Assembly (NCBI GenBank): GCA_947573135.1
Contig: CANPDU010000005.1
Coordinates: 42,809 to 106,808 of the forward strand
Length of the DNA stretch: 64,000 bases
Direction: 5' to 3'
Origin: an uncultured Bacteroidales bacterium
GTDB taxonomy: Bacteria; Bacteroidota; Bacteroidia; Bacteroidales; Muribaculaceae
A program made the position numbers and the translations under genes. Positions 57,775 to 64,000 of the stretch are shown here, piece after piece. The notes below the pieces were generated by a model, which did no database searches, had not been told where the DNA came from, and saw nothing but the letters and a program-made list of their open reading frames with translations. The number at the start of each line of letters is the position of its first letter. The first letter of the stretch is position 1.

Positions 57775-59034
57775 ATGAAAGCACTAATGTTCGGGTGGGA
57801 ATTCCCCCCTCATATCCTCGGTGGTCTCGGCACCGCCAGCTACGGTCTCACAAAAGGCATGTGGGAGTGCGGCAATATGGACATCACTTTCGTTATCCCG
57901 AAGCCGTTCGGTGACGAAGACCGCGAGTTCGCTCATATCATAGGCACTTCACAGGTGCCTGTTGCGTGGCGCGATGTAACCCGTGATTATGTCGAGTCGC
58001 GCATCGGCAAGGTGATGGATCCTGATCTGTATTTCCGTCTGCGCGACCATATATATGCCGACTTCAATTACATGCGCACCAATGATCTCGGATGTATCGA
58101 GTTCTCTGGCCGCTATCCCGACAACCTTCTTGAAGAGATCAACAATTATTCGATAACAGCCGGTGTCATTGCCCGCACGATCGACTGTGACATCATTCAC
58201 AGTCACGACTGGCTGACATATCCGGCAGGCATACATGCCAAGCAGGTGACCGGCAAGCCGCTGGTGATCCATGTCCACGCTACAGACTACGACCGTTCGC
58301 GCGGCAATGTCAATCCGACGGTGTTCAATATCGAACGCGACGGCATGATAAATGCCGATCATATAATTACTGTCAGCAATCTGACGCGTCAGACTGTCAT
58401 AGAACGTTATGGCATAGATCCGGCCAAAGTGACGACGGTTCACAATGCCGTTGTGCCCCTGAGCCGAGAATTGCTTGATGTCGAAGTGCAGAAACCTAAA
58501 GAGAAAATCGTCACATTCCTCGGCCGCATCACAATGCAGAAAGGCCCGGAATATTTTGTCGAGGCTGCCGCCAAGGTTCTTAAAAATGACCATAACGTCC
58601 GCTTTGTTATGGCCGGTTCGGGCGACATGATGGATAAGATGATCGCTCTTGCCGCCGAGCGCGGCATCGCCGATCGTTTCCATTTCCCCGGCTTCCAGAA
58701 AGGCAAGCAGGTCTATGAGATGCTCAAGGCCAGCGATGTCTACATCATGCCTTCGGTTTCCGAACCGTTCGGCATCTCGCCGCTCGAAGCCATGCAGATG
58801 GGCGTCCCGTCGATAATCTCCAAACAGTCGGGATGTGCCGAAATCCTCGATAATGTCATCAAGACCGATTATTGGGACATCGACGCCATGGCTGACGCGA
58901 TCCATTCTATAATCACATATCCGGCGATGTACAATCAGCTCCGCGAGGACGGTCTGGCCGAAGTGGCTCAGATCACATGGGACAAGGCCGGCCAGAAAGT
59001 GATTGACATATATAATAAAGTTTTAAACCGTTAA
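57775..59034 (+). CDS. Glycosyltransferase family 4 / glycogen-synthase-like
   Basis: MKALMFGWEFPPHILGGLGTASYGLTKGM; IHSHDWLTYPAGIHAK; VSEPFGISPLEAMQMGVPSIISKQSGCAEIL. Confidence 0.9.
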   Translation: MKALMFGWEFPPHILGGLGTASYGLTKGMWECGNMDITFVIPKPFGDEDREFAHIIGTSQVPVAWRDVTRDYVESRIGKVMDPDLYFRLRDHIYADFNYMRTNDLGCIEFSGRYPDNLLEEINNYSITAGVIARTIDCDIIHSHDWLTYPAGIHAKQVTGKPLVIHVHATDYDRSRGNVNPTVFNIERDGMINADHIITVSNLTRQTVIERYGIDPAKVTTVHNAVVPLSRELLDVEVQKPKEKIVTFLGRITMQKGPEYFVEAAAKVLKNDHNVRFVMAGSGDMMDKMIALAAERGIADRFHFPGFQKGKQVYEMLKASDVYIMPSVSEPFGISPLEAMQMGVPSIISKQSGCAEILDNVIKTDYWDIDAMADAIHSIITYPAMYNQLREDGLAEVAQITWDKAGQKVIDIYNKVLNR

Positions 59035-59055
59035 CCCTTTACAGATCCAGAAGAT

Positions 59056-60477
59056 ATGAAAGCAATCTGTTTCAATTTCGAAATCCATCAGCCGTTCCGT
59101 CTCAAACGCTACCGTTTTTTTGACATAGGCAACGACCACTATTACTATGACGACTTCCTCAACGACGACATAATCACCCGTATCGCTGAGCGCAGCTATA
59201 TACCTGCGGCGCGCACTTTGTTGAAGATGATCGAGGACAATAAGGGCAAGTTTAAATGCTCGCTTGCCATCACAGGTGTCGCTATCGAGCAGATCGAACA
59301 GTACGTGCCCGAACTTATCGACCTTCTCAAACGCCTTGCCGACACAGGCTGTGTCGAGTTTGTCGCCGAGCCTTATGCTCATTCGCTCGCGTCGCTGATC
59401 GATCCCGAGGAATTTGCCGATCAGGTCAAAGTTGAGTGTGAGAAACTGCATTCGCTTTTCGGAGTAAAGCCAAAAGTGCTCCGCAATTCCGAACTTATCT
59501 ATTGTGACGATCTTGCTCCGCAGATTCTCGCAATGGGCTTCAAAGGGGTGATTACCGAGGGCGCAAAGCATATACTCGGCTGGAAATCGCCCAATTATGT
59601 ATACTCTGCGGCTACAGCTCCGAAACTGAAGATGCTGCTCAAGAATTCGAAGCTCAGCGACGATATCGCGTTCCGTTTCAGCGACACATCGTGGGATGCT
59701 TATCCTCTGACTGCCGATAAATATATCGACTGGATCGCTTCGACGCCACAGGAAGAGCAGATCATCAACCTTTCGATGAGCCTAGAGACCTTCGGAGGTC
59801 TTCAGCCTGCCAATTCAGGCATATTCCAGTTCCTTGAGGCACTTCCTCGCTTTGCCGGCGAGCGCGGTGTGGAGTTCTGCACTCCTTCAGAAGCCATCGC
59901 CAAACTCAAACCGGTCGGCGAACTGTCGGTCGTTCACCCCATTTCAGGTGCCGACGAGGCGCGCGACACATCGGCGTGGCTCGGCAACAAACTTCAGAAT
60001 GAAGCATTCAGCAAACTATATTCTGTTGCCGAACGTGTGCGTCTCTGTACAGACCGCCGTCTGAAACAGGACTGGTGGTATCTTCAGGGCTCGGATCACT
60101 TCTACTATATGTCGACAAAGCACATGGCCGACGGTGCCGTCCATAGTCTTTTCAGTCCCTACGAGACTCCGTTTCAGGCGTTCACAAACTATATGAATGT
60201 TCTTGCCGACTTCATTGTCCGTGTTGAGGAGCAGTATCCTCTCTCGATTGAGAATGAAGAACTTAACTCGCTGTTGACTACGATCCGTAATCAGGCCACT
60301 GAGATTGAGACTCTTAACAAAGAGCTTAACTCAATGCGTAAAAATATCGAGCAGTTTAACGTAGAGCATGCTCTGCGTGAACCTAAAGAAGAAGTCAAGA
60401 CTGTGGAGAAGAAAGCTCCGGCTAAGAAATCTGCCGCCAAAGCAGCGCCTAAAAAGGCTGTCAAGGAGAAAAAGTGA
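59056..60477 (+). CDS. Glycoside hydrolase family 57 protein with Lys/Ala-rich C-terminal tail
   Basis: ICFNFEIHQPFRLKRYRFFDIG; VEFVAEPYAHSLASL; MSLETFGGLQPANSGIFQFLEALP; tail KKAPAKKSAAKAAPKKAVKEKK. Confidence 0.9.
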   Translation: MKAICFNFEIHQPFRLKRYRFFDIGNDHYYYDDFLNDDIITRIAERSYIPAARTLLKMIEDNKGKFKCSLAITGVAIEQIEQYVPELIDLLKRLADTGCVEFVAEPYAHSLASLIDPEEFADQVKVECEKLHSLFGVKPKVLRNSELIYCDDLAPQILAMGFKGVITEGAKHILGWKSPNYVYSAATAPKLKMLLKNSKLSDDIAFRFSDTSWDAYPLTADKYIDWIASTPQEEQIINLSMSLETFGGLQPANSGIFQFLEALPRFAGERGVEFCTPSEAIAKLKPVGELSVVHPISGADEARDTSAWLGNKLQNEAFSKLYSVAERVRLCTDRRLKQDWWYLQGSDHFYYMSTKHMADGAVHSLFSPYETPFQAFTNYMNVLADFIVRVEEQYPLSIENEELNSLLTTIRNQATEIETLNKELNSMRKNIEQFNVEHALREPKEEVKTVEKKAPAKKSAAKAAPKKAVKEKK

Positions 60478-60505
60478 AAGGTTAACAGAGCTTTTGTAAA
60501 GTAAA

Positions 60506-60560
60506 AGGCTGGCGCCTTGTGGTTAACAAGATTTAACTACGCGGCGCCTGCCTTTTTTTA
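60506..60560 (+). terminator. Rho-independent terminator downstream of the GH57 gene
   Basis: AGGCTGGCGCC ... GGCGCCTGCCTTTTTTTA, one mismatch in the stem, T-tract. Confidence 0.75.
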
Positions 60561-60685
60561 TTTTAATTTCATATTATTTTTGTAGATTTGCGTGATAATG
60601 CATGAATAATATGCGTGTGGTATTATAGTAATAATGAAAAATTTTAAAATCTAATCACCTATATAATTAATTAAAAACCTAACTA

Positions 60686-63600
60686 ATGAAAAAGAAACTA
60701 CTCTCTTTAGCGTTTGTTGCCGCTCTTCTTCCGGCACTTAACGCTTCTGGTGCTTCCGATCCGGGTCTGACTCAGATGTGGAAGACTCCGTTCCTCGAAA
60801 TCGGTGACTGGGATGGGAATGCCGCCAGCTGGTCGACTCCCGAGACTGTTAAAGCTACGCCGTGTGCACGTTTTGCAACAGCAAGAGACGGCAAAGTCTA
60901 CACTGTCAACATGGTGACCATGAGCATTGCAGAAGTTACTGACGAGGGACTCAAGGATATTATCTCACTTCCTTTTCTTGCGTCTGAACCAATGGTTAAA
61001 CTGGCTAACGGAACTGAAGTCCCGCAGATCTATGGTTCTGCAATTTCTCTTGACGAAGCAGGAAACTATCTTATCGGAAGAAACTTTGTAACTCCGACAA
61101 GTTCACTGTATTGGTCAGTTTGTTCAAACGGTAAGACAGTCAATCTTCCCGCGCTTCCTGTGCCCGAAGGCTGGACTATCGGTCGTATCGACTGTGTCGG
61201 TCATGTGCTCGGTGACCTTACTCGTGAAGCATTGTTCTTTATCGCTCCTACTACCGGTTGCACCAACGAAGTGCGTGTGATCAAAGCTACCGGTAACGGT
61301 TCTGTAGAAAGCATCGAGCTTGAGGAAATCGGTACGGTTAAAGTTCCTGCATCATATGCCGGTCAGCAGGGTATAGTGCAGCCGGCATTCGCAACTTATG
61401 CTGAGTATGCTGCAGCTGGTGAGGAAAATTATAATTTCTATTACTCCGGATGTAGTGGCGTAAATACAGCCTATGCATCATATATAAACGGCAAGGTTAC
61501 AACCAACTTTGCTCCTGATATGGCATATTCGATCAATTCAGGTGTAAACGGTTTCGACACTTTCGTGCTCGGAGGCAAGCGCTATTTCGTTCGTAACTAT
61601 TCTACAAAAGCTGATGCCCGTGAGATGGGTTTTGCGGTTTTGAATGAAAAGGGCGATATCTTGTCTACATATATGAATACTGATTACGTGCCCAACGGTG
61701 GCTATTCAACTCTTGTTGCTGAACCGTTGGCCGACAACACTGCCAATATCTATATCTATAATTCTAATGGCAAAGGTGTTCAGGCAGCTCAGGTGAAATT
61801 TGATCCGTCGCAGTGCGGTGAGCCTATTGTTCCCGAAGTACCTGTCGGCGCTACTCCTGACGATGCATACCGTATTTCGACTCCCGAAGACTTTATGAAC
61901 ATTAGCAGCAAAGCAACCGGCGCTGAATTCTATGCTGTTCTTGAGAATGATATTGATTTCGCAGGCTATATTTACACCCCGATCAATACCAAGTCAAATA
62001 TCCATCTCGACGGTCAGAACCATGTGGTCAAAAATGTTTACACATTTGATCCTAAATGGGACAACTGGGGCTTGTTTAAGGCGGTAAAGGGTGAATTCAA
62101 AAACCTCGGTATCGTCAATACATATAATTATGTGGCAAGTGGTTGCGCCGGCGCTCTTATGGGTGAAGCCAGCGGTGATGTGACTATCGACAACTGCTAT
62201 GCAACAGGTTATGTATTTGCTGCTGCGGGCGGTGGCCTTGTCGGCACTGTATGTGCAGGTACGACTACGATTACCAATTCTTACTCATTGGTTAACGTGA
62301 CCGGTCCGGCCTCGGCTTATCTTGGCGGCCTCGTAGGTCGTGTCGGTAGTTACAACGGCAACCCCGGCAAACTTGAAGTCAGCTATTGCTACAACGGCGG
62401 TAATGTGACCGGCGGAGCAACTGTCGGCGGTATTGCGGCTGTTAATGTCGCTACTTCTGAAGTTAAGGTTGATAATGTTATTTCCTGGGGCAGTTTGTTG
62501 TCCGGTACAACTGTTGACGCTTTCTGCGCAGGTATCGACTTTGATCTTGGCGACAATTATTGGATTTACGATGGCCTGTTGATAAATGATGTCCCTGACG
62601 GAGATGCTTCTCAGGAAACTCTTATGGGTGTTATTGCAGGTTGGGACGCATTTAACAAGACAGTCAGTGACGGTCGCGCCGTTCTCGCATGGCAGACTGC
62701 AAACGGCTCGAAGGAAATCCCGGCACGTATTGGTACTGAAGCTAATCCTTATGCAATCCGCACGGCACAGGATCTTGCCGCTATCCGCAACATTCTGTTT
62801 GCCGGTGATAACTATCTAACTGTTGAAAATGACATTGATATGACAGATGTTCCCTATGTGGCTCCGCTTGGCAACAATAACTTCAGCGGTGTTGTAGTTC
62901 ATCTTGACGGAAAACAGCACGTGATCAGCAATCTTAAAGTTGAAAAAGGCGATTATCCTTCGCTTATCGGTGTATTCATGGGTGAGATCAAGAATCTTGG
63001 CCTTGCTGATGTTGAAATTACCGGCGGCGGCGTAGGTCCTTTCGGCGGTTTTGTCGGTCATGCATCCTATGACGGTGTTACAACCATTGACAACTGTTTT
63101 GCAACCGGTAAAGCAACCGGTTCGAGCTATGCTGGCGGTATCGGTGGCTATACTAACGGAAATACTAATATTACCAACTCTTATACTCGTGTACAGCTTG
63201 CCGGTGGACTTTACGCCGGTGGTGTGATCGCTTGGGTTCCCGGTGGCGAAACTGTTATTAAGAATGTCTACGCAGCCGGTTATGTAGAGGCTACCGGTGA
63301 GGCCGGTCGTGCAGCCGGTGTTGCCAACTTTATGACAGGTGTGAAATCAGCTACTCTCAGCGACGTTGTCGCATGGGCTCCCGGCGTATCTGCTGTAGTA
63401 CCCGAGAATGCTGCTGTAATCAATGGAGGTGACGCTACCGCAACAGAGGCTAACGTTGTGTTCAGCGAAGAACTCGTTCTTAATGGCGAAACGACGGTCG
63501 AAGGTGGTAAGGCTGAAACTGAGCTTCAGGCGCTCGTCAGCTCTTGGGAAGCATTCAGCGATAAACTTGACAAAGGTTTCCCGATGCTGAAATGGCAGGC

Positions 63601-63760
63601 TGAAGGTTCTGCCGGTATCAACGATATCGTTGTTGATGAAACTGAAGCAACCGGCCCCGCTGTTTACTACAATCTTCAGGGTGTAGAGGTTGCCAACCCC
63701 GAAAACGGTATCTATATCGTTCGCCGCGGCAACAAAGTGACAAAAGAAATCGTTCGCTGA
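60686..63760 (+). CDS. Secreted GLUG-motif protein with T9SS-like C-terminus
   Basis: Signal peptide MKKKLLSLAFVAALLPALNASG; GLUG repeats (GGLVGTVCAG..., GGFVGHASYDGVTTIDNCFATGKATGSSYAGGIGG); C-term YYNLQGVEVANPENGIYIVRRGNKVTKEIVR. Confidence 0.85.
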   Translation: MKKKLLSLAFVAALLPALNASGASDPGLTQMWKTPFLEIGDWDGNAASWSTPETVKATPCARFATARDGKVYTVNMVTMSIAEVTDEGLKDIISLPFLASEPMVKLANGTEVPQIYGSAISLDEAGNYLIGRNFVTPTSSLYWSVCSNGKTVNLPALPVPEGWTIGRIDCVGHVLGDLTREALFFIAPTTGCTNEVRVIKATGNGSVESIELEEIGTVKVPASYAGQQGIVQPAFATYAEYAAAGEENYNFYYSGCSGVNTAYASYINGKVTTNFAPDMAYSINSGVNGFDTFVLGGKRYFVRNYSTKADAREMGFAVLNEKGDILSTYMNTDYVPNGGYSTLVAEPLADNTANIYIYNSNGKGVQAAQVKFDPSQCGEPIVPEVPVGATPDDAYRISTPEDFMNISSKATGAEFYAVLENDIDFAGYIYTPINTKSNIHLDGQNHVVKNVYTFDPKWDNWGLFKAVKGEFKNLGIVNTYNYVASGCAGALMGEASGDVTIDNCYATGYVFAAAGGGLVGTVCAGTTTITNSYSLVNVTGPASAYLGGLVGRVGSYNGNPGKLEVSYCYNGGNVTGGATVGGIAAVNVATSEVKVDNVISWGSLLSGTTVDAFCAGIDFDLGDNYWIYDGLLINDVPDGDASQETLMGVIAGWDAFNKTVSDGRAVLAWQTANGSKEIPARIGTEANPYAIRTAQDLAAIRNILFAGDNYLTVENDIDMTDVPYVAPLGNNNFSGVVVHLDGKQHVISNLKVEKGDYPSLIGVFMGEIKNLGLADVEITGGGVGPFGGFVGHASYDGVTTIDNCFATGKATGSSYAGGIGGYTNGNTNITNSYTRVQLAGGLYAGGVIAWVPGGETVIKNVYAAGYVEATGEAGRAAGVANFMTGVKSATLSDVVAWAPGVSAVVPENAAVINGGDATATEANVVFSEELVLNGETTVEGGKAETELQALVSSWEAFSDKLDKGFPMLKWQAEGSAGINDIVVDETEATGPAVYYNLQGVEVANPENGIYIVRRGNKVTKEIVR

Positions 63761-63783
63761 TAGCGGGTCGATAATAACATTCA

Positions 63784-63820
63784 AAAGAAGTCCGGGCCAT
63801 CTGGTGCCGGACTTCTTTTT
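63784..63820 (+). terminator. Rho-independent terminator
   Basis: AAAGAAGTCCGG ... CCGGACTTCTTTTT. Confidence 0.8.
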
Positions 63821-63922
63821 GATTCAAGGAACTAAATATTTGTTGTTCAGACTTAAAAAGATCAGCCTGAAAAAAGTCGAAAAAATTACAGCAAAAAACT
63901 TGCACGGTTCGGAAATACTCTG

Positions 63923-63930
63923 TAACTTTG
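63923..63930 (+). promoter_or_regulatory. Putative promoter -7 box for tRNA-Pro
   Basis: TAACTTTG with CTTG (-33-like, 63899-63902) 20 bp upstream; tRNA begins 20 nt downstream. Confidence 0.6.
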
Positions 63931-63950
63931 CATCGCTTTTGAAAAATAAT

Positions 63951-64000
63951 CGGGGTGTAGCTCAGTTGGTTAGAGTACGCGTCTGGGGGGCGTGAGGTCG
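63951..64000 (+). tRNA. tRNA-Pro(GGG), truncated by the window end
   Basis: CGGGGTGTAGCTCAGTTGGTTAGAGTACGCGTCTGGGGGGCGTGAGGTCG: D-arm, anticodon loop CTGGGGG. Confidence 0.88.

Noticed and set aside
1-64000. CRISPR array or Cas genes
   Set aside because: No regularly spaced direct repeats with unique spacers and no Cas-like proteins; the tandem repeats found are short or compound.

Overview
This 64 kb window is Bacteroidales-type chromosome. The gene content (T9SS-like C-termini, TAnnTTTG promoters, uppS-bamA-skp-skp cluster, DUF6242/DUF6089 genes) fits a Muribaculaceae-like gut bacterium, but that is inference. It opens with the end of an integrated element: a partial ORF plus a tyrosine integrase beside tRNA-Ser(GGA). 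Most of the rest is housekeeping: prfB with an intact programmed frameshift, rnz, tadA, lpxB, tilS, ribD, pyk, uppS, bamA, two skp/ompH, tdk, rpoN, purE, ispG, aroB, a glycogen/alpha-glucan trio, and a truncated tRNA-Pro at the right edge. The main accessory region is about 11.2-22.2 kb on the minus strand, an Rhs/YD polymorphic-toxin locus. It contains a 2053-aa secreted Rhs protein with an AHH-type nuclease tip, two paralogous Imm11/DUF1629-like immunity genes, and an orphan Rhs tip with a CHAP/TIGR02594-like amidase domain followed by a small lipoprotein. A collinear 370-bp direct repeat could support tip exchange. Other notable signals are a 4.2-kb stop-free ORF joining three genes (unknown-tilS-glycosidase), a MITE-like 346-bp element with 34-bp terminal inverted repeats, a perfect 24-bp palindrome upstream of tdk, helically phased iterons upstream of the integrase, and compound intergenic repeats. 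All family calls come from reading motifs; no database search was run.
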